Assembly (NCBI RefSeq): GCF_019656315.1
Contig: NZ_BPLU01000035.1
Span: 88,168 to 152,167, forward strand
Reading direction: 5' to 3'
Length of the DNA: 64,000 bases
DNA from: Flavobacterium sp. UMI-01
GTDB lineage: Bacteria > Bacteroidota > Bacteroidia > Flavobacteriales > Flavobacteriaceae
Of the stretch, positions 1 through 7,843 are shown one piece after another (the stretch's first letter is position 1; each line of letters starts with the position of its first letter). Position numbers and translations under genes: made by a program. A model generated the notes under the pieces. The model did no database searches and was not told the origin of the DNA. It saw only the letters and a program-made list of their open reading frames with translations.

Positions 1-1
1 T

Positions 2-367
2 GTGTATGCACACGCCTTTTGGTCTCTTCAAAAAGAATATTCTATTCGTAAATACTTCCTTTGGTTTTTTGCTGCATTATTTTTAGGCGTGGGCATACTA
101 TTACAGGATTATTTTTCGTTAGTGTTTGGCGTTTTGTTTTTTTGGTTGTTAAAACGAAAAAAATGGCAAAACTTGTATTGTTTTATAGCCCTTTGTGTGG
201 TGTTTATAGAATTGGTGGGAACGTATTTTAAATGTTGGGCTTGGGAGCCTGAGATTTTTGGATTCATTCCTACCTCAAATCCGCCTATGGGTGCTGTTTT
301 TTTCTATGCCGGTGGCGATGTGTTGTTGGCTAAAATTGTAAAAATTTGGGATACTAAAAAAAATTAA
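2..367 (+). CDS. Integral membrane protein, 5'-truncated by the window edge
   Basis: The frame is open from the first bases of the window, so only the C-terminal 120 or so residues are seen and the GTG at position 2 is probably internal. The visible part is very hydrophobic, with about three membrane segments (an FLWFFAALFLGVGILL stretch, an LVFGVLFFWLL stretch and an FIALCVVFIELVG stretch). A conserved-looking tail follows, with a PTSNPPMG motif and a final hydrophobic patch. It is followed after 2 nt by the next gene, so the two are probably co-transcribed. I do not recognise the family and assign no function. Confidence 0.6.
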   Translation: MYAHAFWSLQKEYSIRKYFLWFFAALFLGVGILLQDYFSLVFGVLFFWLLKRKKWQNLYCFIALCVVFIELVGTYFKCWAWEPEIFGFIPTSNPPMGAVFFYAGGDVLLAKIVKIWDTKKN

Positions 368-369
368 AA

Positions 370-726
370 ATGAATTTTATTGCGCCAAAATCGTCTGAAT
401 TGCTCTTGCAAGAAGCGACTCAAGAATCTCTTTACCTTCATTTGATTGAGCAAATCAATAAAGATTTTAATTTGGCCAATGAAGGAATAGACTTCCCTAA
501 AAGCATTACGCCAGAGGAACTCAAAATTCAGTTACACGAAAAAATCTACCGCATGATTCAGTATAAATTTGCGGAGTATCTCAACCTGCTTTATATTATA
601 GATGTATCTGAAGAAGAAATAAAAAAGCTAGACGGCTCTGATTTAGTAATCCTAGCAGAACAAGTTGCCTTCCTTATTTTAAAGAGAGAATGGCAAAAAG
701 TTTGGTTTCGAAATAAATTTAAGTAA
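370..726 (+). CDS. Hypothetical cytosolic protein, 118 aa
   Basis: The ATG lies 2 nt after the stop of the upstream membrane-protein gene, which suggests translational coupling. The product is small, mostly alpha-helical by composition and acidic in its first half, with a basic tail ending in FRNKFK. There is no signal peptide, membrane segment or recognisable catalytic motif. The close spacing suggests a shared role with the upstream membrane protein, but I do not recognise either family. Confidence 0.6.
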   Translation: MNFIAPKSSELLLQEATQESLYLHLIEQINKDFNLANEGIDFPKSITPEELKIQLHEKIYRMIQYKFAEYLNLLYIIDVSEEEIKKLDGSDLVILAEQVAFLILKREWQKVWFRNKFK

Positions 727-839
727 AGATTCAAATTATTTTAGGAATCTGAGATACTAAGATTGCAAAATATAGTTCTAGAAATTTCAAAATACTTATA
801 TCTCTCAGCTTCTTATTTGCTTAACAGCTTAGCTGCTCC

Positions 840-1385
840 TTAAAAATAAAACCTCACAAAAGGCATGAAAGCATCACTGTAAGCACGATTGTTTTCTTTG
901 AACAATACATTGTATCGCACTCCGATTGTAGCATTGCCACTACGGTAACCAGCGCCTAGAAAAAGACCTGTGTTCCAAAAATTATCGGAAAAGTCATAAG
1001 GGTAATTGCCTTTTACATTCACTCGAAGTTGTTCCAATTCAGCTGAAAGTTGGATTTCCCTAATGGGATTAAATAAGGAGATTAAACTAGCACCGTACAG
1101 ATTCGAAGTGTAGAAATTTTTTTGTTTGGCATAGGTGTATTGCGCTCCAATACCTACCGAAAAATATTCATTTACATTATAAATAGCACTAGGAGCAACT
1201 GAAATGTCAGTATAGCCATTGCCAATACTTAGCCCTAAACCGCCTCCAAATTGTACATTGTCCCAAAAATCAGTAGTGTTTGCAGTATTTCTATTTTGGA
1301 ATTGTGCGCTTGCTGAAAAACTAACAAAAAGGAACAATAAAATTAAATTACGGTTTGCTAAGAGTGAAAGATGATTATTTTTCAT
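840..1385 (-). CDS. Outer-membrane beta-barrel protein, 181 aa
   Basis: The protein has an N-terminal signal peptide (hydrophobic LILLFLFVSFSASA before QFQN). The rest is made of alternating polar and aromatic beta strands ending in VRFYF, the terminal aromatic signature of outer-membrane barrels. The glycine-rich early part (GGGLGLSIGNGY) also fits a small barrel. It is divergent from sucA across an 80-120 nt spacer, so the two share a control region. From memory, relatives next to sucA in flavobacteria are sometimes labelled alpha-ketoglutarate decarboxylase. Nothing in this sequence resembles a ThDP enzyme, so that name looks like a spill-over from the neighbour. Confidence 0.75.
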   Translation of the reverse strand: MKNNHLSLLANRNLILLFLFVSFSASAQFQNRNTANTTDFWDNVQFGGGLGLSIGNGYTDISVAPSAIYNVNEYFSVGIGAQYTYAKQKNFYTSNLYGASLISLFNPIREIQLSAELEQLRVNVKGNYPYDFSDNFWNTGLFLGAGYRSGNATIGVRYNVLFKENNRAYSDAFMPFVRFYF

Positions 1386-1459
1386 GGTTTTGTAATTTTT
1401 TTTAACAAATCTTCACGTAAAAGTACTTAAAAAATAGATTCAGATATAATGGATTATTG

Positions 1460-1467
1460 TATTTTTG
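1460..1467 (+). promoter_or_regulatory. Likely -7 promoter element of sucA
   Basis: TATTTTTG matches the Bacteroidota -7 consensus TAnnTTTG and lies 36 nt before the ATG at 1504. The expected upstream TTG element is not clear. A possible TTG start for sucA at 1465 falls inside this element, which argues against that start. Confidence 0.5.
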
Positions 1468-1503
1468 CCAAACTATTTAACAAAAAGTACATTCACTAAC
1501 ATT

Positions 1504-4293
1504 ATGGATAGGTTTTCATTTTTAAACGCAGCACACACCGAATTTTTCGCTCAATTATACGACCAATATTTAGAAAATCCAGACAGCGTAGAGCCTAGCT
1601 GGAGAAGTTTTTTTCAAGGTTTCGACTTTGGTATGGAAACTTATAATGACGAAAATCCAATTCAATATAGCAATACCTCTTCTGTAGCGGCTCCAGTAGC
1701 AGCTGCCCCAGTAGATAGTAGCAAGATTTCAGAACAGCTCCAAAAAGAGTTCAAAGTTGTGAAATTAATTGAAGGGTATCGTTCAAGAGGGCATTTGTTT
1801 ACCAAAACAAATCCAGTAAGAGAACGTAGAACTTTTTCGCCAAATTTGGATTTGGAAAACTTCGGACTTTCTTCGTCTGATTTGAGTACTGTTTTTGATG
1901 CGGCTAAACTATTAGGATTACAGCCTTCGTCTTTATCTCAAATTATCGATCACTTGAATAAAGTGTATTGTCAGCACATAGGGATTGAGTATATGTACAT
2001 CCGTAAACCTGAAATCATTGAGTGGATTCAAAATAAACTTAATGTAAATGAAAACCAACCTACCTTTACGGCTGACCAGAAAAAAGGAATTTTAAACAAA
2101 TTGAACCAAGCGGTTTCTTTTGAGAATTTCTTGCATACTAAATATGTAGGTCAAAAACGTTTCTCACTTGAAGGAGGAGAATCTATCATTCCTGCTTTGG
2201 ATGCTTTGATTGAAAGAGCGGCTGAAAAAGGAGTGGAGCAATTTGTAATGGGGATGGCTCACCGTGGTCGTTTGAACGTTTTGGCAAATATTTTTGGCAA
2301 ATCAACTCAAGATATTTTCTCTGAATTTGACGGAAAAGACTACGACCAAGAATATTTTGACGGTGACGTAAAATACCACTTAGGACTTACAGCTGACAAA
2401 ATCACGAGTACAGGCAAAAAAATCAACATCAACTTAGCTCCAAACCCTTCTCACCTTGAAACAGTAGGTGCTGTAATCGAAGGAATTACTAGAGCAAAAC
2501 AAGATAAATATTTCCCAGAAGATTTTTCTAAAGTATTGCCTATCGCCGTTCACGGGGATGCCGCTATCGCAGGACAAGGAATTCTTTATGAAATCATCCA
2601 AATGGCACAATTAGATGGATACAAAACGGGTGGTACCATCCACATTGTCATCAACAACCAAGTTGGATTTACAACGAATTACCTAGATGCTCGTTCTTCT
2701 ACGTATTGTACTGACGTTGCCAAAGTAACTTTATCACCTGTATTACACGTAAATGCTGATGACGCAGAATCTGTAGTGCATGCCATGCAGTTTGCATTGG
2801 ATTTCCGTATGGAATTTGGTCGTGACGTATTTATTGACTTGTTAGGGTATAGAAAATATGGACACAACGAAGGTGACGAACCTCGTTTTACCCAACCGGT
2901 ATTATACAAAATCATCGCTAAACATAGAAATCCAAGAGATTTGTATGCAGAAAAATTATTATCTGAGGGCATTATCGATGCGAATTTGGTAAAAACTTTA
3001 GAAAAAGAATACAAAGACGATTTAGATCACAACTTAGAAGCGTCTCGTAAAAAAGACTTGACCATTATTACTCCATTTATGCAAAATGAATGGAAAGGGT
3101 TTGAGCAAGTTTCTACTGATGCGATGTTGCAAAAAGTAAACACAAGCGTTGACAAATCAATCTTGGATTCTATTATTGGAACCGTATCCAGCTTACCAAC
3201 GGACAAAAAATTCATTAACAAAATCACTAAGATTGTTACCGATAGAAAAACAGGATACGACAACAATACCATCGATTGGGGTACTGCCGAAACTTTGGCT
3301 TACGGTACTTTATTGACAGAAGGTTACGACATTCGTATCTCAGGACAGGACGTAGAGCGTGGTACTTTCTCACACCGTCATGCGGTAGTAAAAGTAGAAG
3401 ATTCTGAAGAAGAAGTAGTACTATTGAATAGCATCGAAAACAAAAAAGGGAATTTCCATATTTTCAACTCTTTCTTGTCTGAATATGGTGTATTAGGATT
3501 TGATTATGGATATGCATTGGCTAATCCAAATGCATTGACTATTTGGGAAGCACAATTTGGAGATTTTTCTAACGGTGCCCAAATTATGATTGACCAATAC
3601 ATCTCTTGTGGAGAAGACAAATGGAACAATCAAAACGGATTGGTAATGTTATTGCCTCACGGTTACGAAGGACAAGGGGCTGAGCACTCTTCAGCGCGTA
3701 TGGAGCGTTACTTACAGTTATGTGCGCGTCACAATATGTATGTAGCGGATTGTACTACGCCAGCGAACTTCTTCCACTTGTTGAGAAGACAAATGAAAAC
3801 CAAATTCCGCAAACCATTAGTAGTATTCTCTCCTAAAAGTTTGTTGCGTGACCCAAGATGCGTTTCAACAGTTGAAGAATTAGCTAACGGAGAATTCCAA
3901 GAAACTATTGACGATACAACCGTAAACAAAGCTGATGTAAAAACATTAGTTTTCTGTACTGGTAAATTCTATTACGACATCACTGCCGAAAGAGAAAATA
4001 ACGGTCGCAAAGATGTAGCCGTGGTACGTATCGAGCAATTGTTCCCGTTACCAGTAGAACAATTAAAAGCCATTATAGCACAATATCCAAATGCTGATGA
4101 TTATGTTTGGGCACAAGAAGAACCTAAAAACATGGGAGCTTACAGCTATATGTTGATGAACTTCGATTTGGTTAAATGGAGATTGGCGTCATTAAAAGCA
4201 TACTCAGCACCAGCTGCCGGAAGCTACACAAGAGCAAAACGCCGTCATGCGGATGCTATCCGAATGGTATTTGATAAAAATTTATTTAGATAA
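1504..4293 (+). CDS. sucA: 2-oxoglutarate dehydrogenase E1 component
   Basis: This is the thiamine-diphosphate decarboxylase (E1o) of the 2-oxoglutarate dehydrogenase complex in the TCA cycle. It converts 2-oxoglutarate to a succinyl group passed to the lipoyl arm of SucB. The N-terminus carries the E1o-type signature (AQLYDQYLENPDSVEPSWR). GMAHRGRLN lies near residue 250, the GDAAIAGQG cofactor-binding motif near 352, and the C-terminal transketolase-like part includes QEEPKNMGAY near 873. Length is 929 aa from this ATG, normal for the family. I prefer the ATG at 1504 over a TTG at 1465, because the latter adds an unconserved leader and lies in the promoter element. sucB follows 155 nt downstream with a repeat element between them. 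Cytosolic. Confidence 0.96.
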   Translation: MDRFSFLNAAHTEFFAQLYDQYLENPDSVEPSWRSFFQGFDFGMETYNDENPIQYSNTSSVAAPVAAAPVDSSKISEQLQKEFKVVKLIEGYRSRGHLFTKTNPVRERRTFSPNLDLENFGLSSSDLSTVFDAAKLLGLQPSSLSQIIDHLNKVYCQHIGIEYMYIRKPEIIEWIQNKLNVNENQPTFTADQKKGILNKLNQAVSFENFLHTKYVGQKRFSLEGGESIIPALDALIERAAEKGVEQFVMGMAHRGRLNVLANIFGKSTQDIFSEFDGKDYDQEYFDGDVKYHLGLTADKITSTGKKININLAPNPSHLETVGAVIEGITRAKQDKYFPEDFSKVLPIAVHGDAAIAGQGILYEIIQMAQLDGYKTGGTIHIVINNQVGFTTNYLDARSSTYCTDVAKVTLSPVLHVNADDAESVVHAMQFALDFRMEFGRDVFIDLLGYRKYGHNEGDEPRFTQPVLYKIIAKHRNPRDLYAEKLLSEGIIDANLVKTLEKEYKDDLDHNLEASRKKDLTIITPFMQNEWKGFEQVSTDAMLQKVNTSVDKSILDSIIGTVSSLPTDKKFINKITKIVTDRKTGYDNNTIDWGTAETLAYGTLLTEGYDIRISGQDVERGTFSHRHAVVKVEDSEEEVVLLNSIENKKGNFHIFNSFLSEYGVLGFDYGYALANPNALTIWEAQFGDFSNGAQIMIDQYISCGEDKWNNQNGLVMLLPHGYEGQGAEHSSARMERYLQLCARHNMYVADCTTPANFFHLLRRQMKTKFRKPLVVFSPKSLLRDPRCVSTVEELANGEFQETIDDTTVNKADVKTLVFCTGKFYYDITAERENNGRKDVAVVRIEQLFPLPVEQLKAIIAQYPNADDYVWAQEEPKNMGAYSYMLMNFDLVKWRLASLKAYSAPAAGSYTRAKRRHADAIRMVFDKNLFR

Positions 4294-4299
4294 AAATTT

Positions 4300-4390
4300 G
4301 GAGCTATTTCCTGCTGTCCGCTATATCTTTTTCTTTTTTTAAAGAAAAAAAAGAAAAAGGATGCCGCTTCCATCAGGGCTAGGGCCAAAT
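4300..4390. repeat. Intergenic hairpin repeat between sucA and sucB
   Basis: The centre is an A/T palindrome, a run of TTTTTCTTTTTTT followed by AAAG and its complement-like A-rich arm. It is flanked by imperfectly complementary GC-richer ends (CCTGCTGTCCGC on the left, GCCGCTTCCATCAGGGC on the right). It could act as an attenuator or mRNA-stabilising structure. From memory, similar blocks recur between genes in Flavobacterium genomes; only one copy is visible here, so its repeat status is not shown by this window. Confidence 0.45.
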
Positions 4391-4448
4391 GCAAACAATA
4401 ACGATTCAGAATTAAAAAATTAAAATTCATCATTTAAAATATTAGGAC

Positions 4449-5675
4449 ATGATTTTAGAAATGAAAGTTCCATCACCAGGGGAATCTATTAAAGAAGTTG
4501 AAATCGCCACTTGGTTAGTACAAGACGGAGATTATGTAGAAAAAGATCAAGCAATTGCTGAAGTAGATTCAGATAAAGCGACTTTAGAATTACCTGCAGA
4601 AGCAAGTGGTATTATTACTCTAAAAGCAGAAGAAGGTGATGCAGTAGCAGTAGGCGCAGTAGTATGTCATATAGATACAGGTGCAGCAAAACCATCAGGT
4701 TCTTCAGCAGCGGCTCCAGCTCCAGCAGCTGAAGCTCCAAAAACAGAGGTTAAAGCTGAAGCTCCAAAAGCAGCGCCTGCACCAGCAGCAACTTACGCTA
4801 CAGGAACTCCATCTCCAGCAGCTAAGAAAATATTAGATGAAAAAAATATTGCTCCAGCAGCTGTAACAGGAACTGGAAAAGCAGGAAGAATCACTAAAGA
4901 AGACGCAGTAAATGCAGTACCTTCTATGGGAACTCCTACAGGTGGTAGTCGTGGTGTAGAGCGTACTAAATTATCCATGTTGCGTCGTAAAGTAGCAGAG
5001 CGTTTGGTTTCAGCTAAAAACGAAACGGCGATGTTGACTACTTTCAACGAAGTAAACATGACGCCTATCAACAACATCCGTAACGAATACAAAGATGCTT
5101 TCAAAGCAAAACACGGTGGTGTAGGACTTGGATTCATGTCTTTCTTTACAAAAGCAGTAACAAGAGCTTTACAATTATACCCAGACGTTAACTCTATGAT
5201 GGACGGTGACCACAAAATCGCTTTTGATTTCTGTGATATTTCTATCGCGGTTTCAGGACCAAAAGGATTAATGGTGCCTGTTGTACGTAACGCTGAAAAC
5301 TTAACCTTCCGTGGTATTGAAGCTGAAATCAAAAGATTGGCTATCAAAGCACGTGACGGACAAATCACTGTTGACGATATGACTGGTGGAACTTTTACAA
5401 TCACTAACGGTGGTGTATTTGGCTCTATGTTATCTACTCCTATCATCAACCCTCCTCAATCTGGAATCTTAGGAATGCACAACATCATCGAGCGTCCAAT
5501 TGCGGTAAACGGAAAAGTAGAAATCCACCCAATGATGTACGTAGCATTGTCTTATGACCACAGAATCATCGACGGTCGTGAGTCAGTTGGTTTCTTAGTT
5601 GCGGTTAAAGAAGCTTTAGAAAACCCAATCGAATTATTGATGGACAACAATCCTAAAAAAGCATTGGAATTGTAA
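4449..5675 (+). CDS. sucB: Dihydrolipoyllysine succinyltransferase (E2 of 2-oxoglutarate dehydrogenase)
   Basis: This is the E2 core of the 2-oxoglutarate dehydrogenase complex; it transfers succinyl from the lipoyl arm to CoA. Domains in order: a lipoyl domain with the modified lysine in DSDKATLE (Lys43), a flexible Ala/Pro/Lys-rich linker (about 78-115), and a peripheral-subunit-binding domain ([13 protein letters not shown] to [10 protein letters not shown], about 121-155). The catalytic acyltransferase domain ends with HRIIDGRE (His near 371), the active-site His/Asp-Gly motif. Length of 408 aa is typical. It works with the upstream sucA; the shared E3 (lipoamide dehydrogenase) is not in this window. 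The 3' end runs into a repeat and a strong hairpin terminator. Confidence 0.96.
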   Translation: MILEMKVPSPGESIKEVEIATWLVQDGDYVEKDQAIAEVDSDKATLELPAEASGIITLKAEEGDAVAVGAVVCHIDTGAAKPSGSSAAAPAPAAEAPKTEVKAEAPKAAPAPAATYATGTPSPAAKKILDEKNIAPAAVTGTGKAGRITKEDAVNAVPSMGTPTGGSRGVERTKLSMLRRKVAERLVSAKNETAMLTTFNEVNMTPINNIRNEYKDAFKAKHGGVGLGFMSFFTKAVTRALQLYPDVNSMMDGDHKIAFDFCDISIAVSGPKGLMVPVVRNAENLTFRGIEAEIKRLAIKARDGQITVDDMTGGTFTITNGGVFGSMLSTPIINPPQSGILGMHNIIERPIAVNGKVEIHPMMYVALSYDHRIIDGRESVGFLVAVKEALENPIELLMDNNPKKALEL

Positions 5676-5682
5676 TTTAAAA

Positions 5683-5710
5683 TGTCATTCTGAGCGAGAG
5701 CGAAGAATCT
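5683..5710. repeat. GTCAT-type interspersed repeat, downstream of sucB
   Basis: The stretch TGTCATTCTGAGCGAGAGCGAAGAATCT belongs to the same family (GTCAT-C-TGAGC-n-GTCGAAG-like) as the repeats clustered at 59.7-60.6 kb. It lies right after the sucB stop, before the terminator. Confidence 0.6.
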
Positions 5711-5715
5711 ATATA

Positions 5716-5770
5716 AAAAATCCCAAATTCCCCCCGAACTCTCGGGATTGGAATTTGGGATTTTCTTTTT
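5716..5770 (+). terminator. Rho-independent terminator after sucB
   Basis: A 15-bp perfect outer stem (AAAATCCCAAATTCC with GGAATTTGGGATTTT) encloses an inner CCCGAACTCTCGGG hairpin. It is followed by TTTTCTTTTT. Confidence 0.8.
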
Positions 5771-5789
5771 ATATTCGGAGAATAAATAG

Positions 5790-6557
5790 ATGAAAATGAA
5801 AATCAAATTCCTACTTCTCACCCTTGTTTTCGGATTAACCACGGTTCCCGCTAATCCAATTGCTAAAAAAAGAATATTGGTTTATACCAAGAATGGCAAA
5901 GGCTATGTCCACGAAAACATTCCAGCGAGTGTGAAAGCGTTACAGAAAATAGGTGAAACCAATCATTGGAGCATTGATGTTTCGGATAATCCAGCGGTAA
6001 TGACGACTGAAAATCTAGCAAAATACGATTGTCTAATTTTTTCGAATACCAACAATCAAATTTTTGATACCGAAGAACAACGTCAAGCTTTTGTTTCCTA
6101 TATTCGGCAAGGTGGTAGTTTTGTAGGGATTCATATTGCCTCGGGTTCTGAACGGGAATGGCCTTGGTTTCACGCTATGATTGGAGGCAAATTCAAAAGA
6201 CATCCTGCTTTTCAAGCATTCGATATAAAAGTAGTTAATAAAAATCATCCTTCGACTGAAACACTTCCTGAAATCTGGAAAAAGGAAGATGAATGTTATT
6301 ATTCAAGCGAACTCAATCCCAACATCCAAGTACTCTTAGCCGCAGATTTACGCACCGTAACCGATAGTCAAAAAGACGTTTATCCAGGACGTATTTTTGG
6401 AGATTACTTCCCCTTGGCTTGGTGTCAGGAGTTTGAAGGCGCTAGAGTGTTTTATACTGCTTTAGGGCATGATAGTAAAGATTATGAAGATGTATTGTAT
6501 CTTCAGCATTTAACAGGTGGAATAAAATGGGCGTTGCATAAGAAAGCTAAAAAATGA
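5790..6557 (+). CDS. ThuA-like domain protein, secreted
   Basis: The protein begins with a signal peptide (FLLLTLVFGLTTVPA) and then a full ThuA-like, glutamine-amidotransferase-fold domain. Family hallmarks are KRILVYTKN at the first strand, the CLIFSNTN and GGSFVGIHI strands, and GARVFYTALGH near the C-terminus with a conserved His. ThuA-like proteins are often found with carbohydrate metabolism genes in Bacteroidota, but the reaction of most members is unknown. It sits alone between the sucB terminator and a bidirectional terminator, so it is probably monocistronic. Length (255 aa) is normal. I am confident of the family but not of any substrate. Confidence 0.85.
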   Translation: MKMKIKFLLLTLVFGLTTVPANPIAKKRILVYTKNGKGYVHENIPASVKALQKIGETNHWSIDVSDNPAVMTTENLAKYDCLIFSNTNNQIFDTEEQRQAFVSYIRQGGSFVGIHIASGSEREWPWFHAMIGGKFKRHPAFQAFDIKVVNKNHPSTETLPEIWKKEDECYYSSELNPNIQVLLAADLRTVTDSQKDVYPGRIFGDYFPLAWCQEFEGARVFYTALGHDSKDYEDVLYLQHLTGGIKWALHKKAKK

Positions 6558-6582
6558 AATTCGCCTAAAAAGAAGATAATTT

Positions 6583-6620
6583 AAAAGCCTTCGAGAGCAT
6601 GGCGTTCATCGAAGGCTTTT
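6583..6620. terminator. Bidirectional hairpin terminator
   Basis: A 12-bp stem, AAAAGCCTTCGA with TCGAAGGCTTTT, lies between two convergent genes. The A and T runs on both sides let it serve both strands. Confidence 0.8.
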
Positions 6621-6624
6621 ACTG

Positions 6625-7380
6625 TTAATTGCCTTGATACTTGACAAAATCAAACAAAGCATAGTTTAGTGAGTACGGAGTATGGTCGCCTATGAAATTC
6701 AGGTTTTCGACACTGCAAAAGATTTTAAATTTTTCTTTCGTGCCATAATTGAGTTGCAGGCTGCTTACGGTACTACCATCAATTTTCCATTTGGCAAAAT
6801 ATTTACTTTTGGAATTTAATGTCAGTTCCATAGACAAAGTGTACCATTGTCCTCGTTTGATTTTTATAACATTAGATTGAAAAGGATTGGCCTGAGAGGT
6901 CATGTACGCTAATAAATCATCAGGTGCAGCATTGATGGCTATTCGTTCGTTTTGTGAGCCGTATCCTATTTCAAAATCCAATTCATGGGTGTCGTCATTG
7001 TATAAAAAGGCACCGATACTAGCCCGATCTCCTACACCCATTTCAGGGACAAAAACACGCCAAGTGTAGGTTCCAGTGCTATACGTGGTCATGGACTTGA
7101 CCTTAGGGCGGTCTATTGTGTAAGGACGGGTGTATAGGTATAGATTCCCGTTATCAAGTGAATAATTGATTTGTCCGTTCATGTTTTGGGAAGCGTCTTC
7201 CCATTCGTCTAAATTTTCAAAATCCCAAAATTTATAACTTACAGTTCTGGATGGTTTTTGAGTGTTTTCTGTTGTAGTGGGAATCGCAACAGATTTGGTT
7301 TCGTTTATCATCAGGTCTTCTGTACAAGAAAATAACAATAAGGCGATGATTCCGCTCAGTATTTTTGTATTGGATTTCAT
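6625..7380 (-). CDS. GH16-like lipoprotein of the concanavalin-A fold
   Basis: A lipoprotein signal (IIALLLFSC) puts the mature protein at a membrane surface. The mature part is beta-rich, beginning YKFWDFENLDEWEDA and containing TGTYTWRVFVP and HELDFEIGYG. The ELDFE stretch matches the E-x-D-x-E active-site strand of GH16-type enzymes, so it may be a glucanase-like hydrolase, although the overall similarity to GH16 is weak. I chose the ATG at 7380 because it starts directly at the signal peptide; a longer reading frame to 7440 adds an unlikely leader. It follows the retropepsin gene by 25 nt on the same strand and could share its transcript. Confidence 0.65.
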   Translation of the reverse strand: MKSNTKILSGIIALLLFSCTEDLMINETKSVAIPTTTENTQKPSRTVSYKFWDFENLDEWEDASQNMNGQINYSLDNGNLYLYTRPYTIDRPKVKSMTTYSTGTYTWRVFVPEMGVGDRASIGAFLYNDDTHELDFEIGYGSQNERIAINAAPDDLLAYMTSQANPFQSNVIKIKRGQWYTLSMELTLNSKSKYFAKWKIDGSTVSSLQLNYGTKEKFKIFCSVENLNFIGDHTPYSLNYALFDFVKYQGN

Positions 7381-7405
7381 AATTGGTGCTTTTTTGGTTG
7401 GTTCT

Positions 7406-7843
7406 TTATTGTAAATATAAATAATGATTGTAATAATCAATAATAGCTTTTCCTCTCAAAAGGATATCTGCCCCTATGATTCCGTGTACAGGTTTTACCT
7501 TGTATTGAATTAAGGCTTCATTGACATGTGATAAATCAAAAATGACCAAATCAAATTTGTTTTTTTTCCAAAGACCTAATTGAATTTTGTTATTGCTTGC
7601 CGTTTGCGTAAGCATGCCTGTAGCTCCCGCTCCTGAAGCTTTGGTTTTAGAATCTTGGGCTTCCACCAAGAATAAGTTTACTGTTTCAAAACCAATGCAA
7701 CTGTTGGATGCTCCTGTGTCCAAAATGAAATTTCCTTTTACACCATTAATTTTTGCTTTAATCAATAAATGTTGGGTCTTGGTAATCTTAAACTTTATTT
7801 TTTTATATTTTTCCTTTTTGAGGATTTCCTGTAGTTTTTCCAT
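7406..7843 (-). CDS. Retropepsin-like aspartic protease, 145 aa
   Basis: The sequence FILDTGAS (Asp42) is the D-T-G-A/S active-site motif of clan AA aspartic proteases. It is preceded by the expected beta hairpin (LLIKAKINGVKGN) and followed by hydrophobic strands. A second conserved region, HGIIGADIL near residue 120, is the typical alpha-Asn/Gly flap-strand of single-domain retropepsins. Such proteins act as homodimers, each giving one Asp. There is no clear signal peptide; the N-terminus is short, charged and lysine-rich. The start codon lies 49 nt inside the end of the TPR-CHAT gene, so the two are translationally coupled. The pairing of two protease-fold genes is notable. Confidence 0.85.
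   Translation of the reverse strand: MEKLQEILKKEKYKKIKFKITKTQHLLIKAKINGVKGNFILDTGASNSCIGFETVNLFLVEAQDSKTKASGAGATGMLTQTASNNKIQLGLWKKNKFDLVIFDLSHVNEALIQYKVKPVHGIIGADILLRGKAIIDYYNHYLYLQ

Noticed and set aside
840..1385. Annotation as alpha-ketoglutarate decarboxylase
   Set aside because: The sequence is a small secreted beta barrel without any ThDP-enzyme motif; I attribute the name to its neighbour.
1465..1503. Longer sucA start at a TTG codon
   Set aside because: The TTG lies in the likely -7 promoter element and adds 13 unconserved residues.
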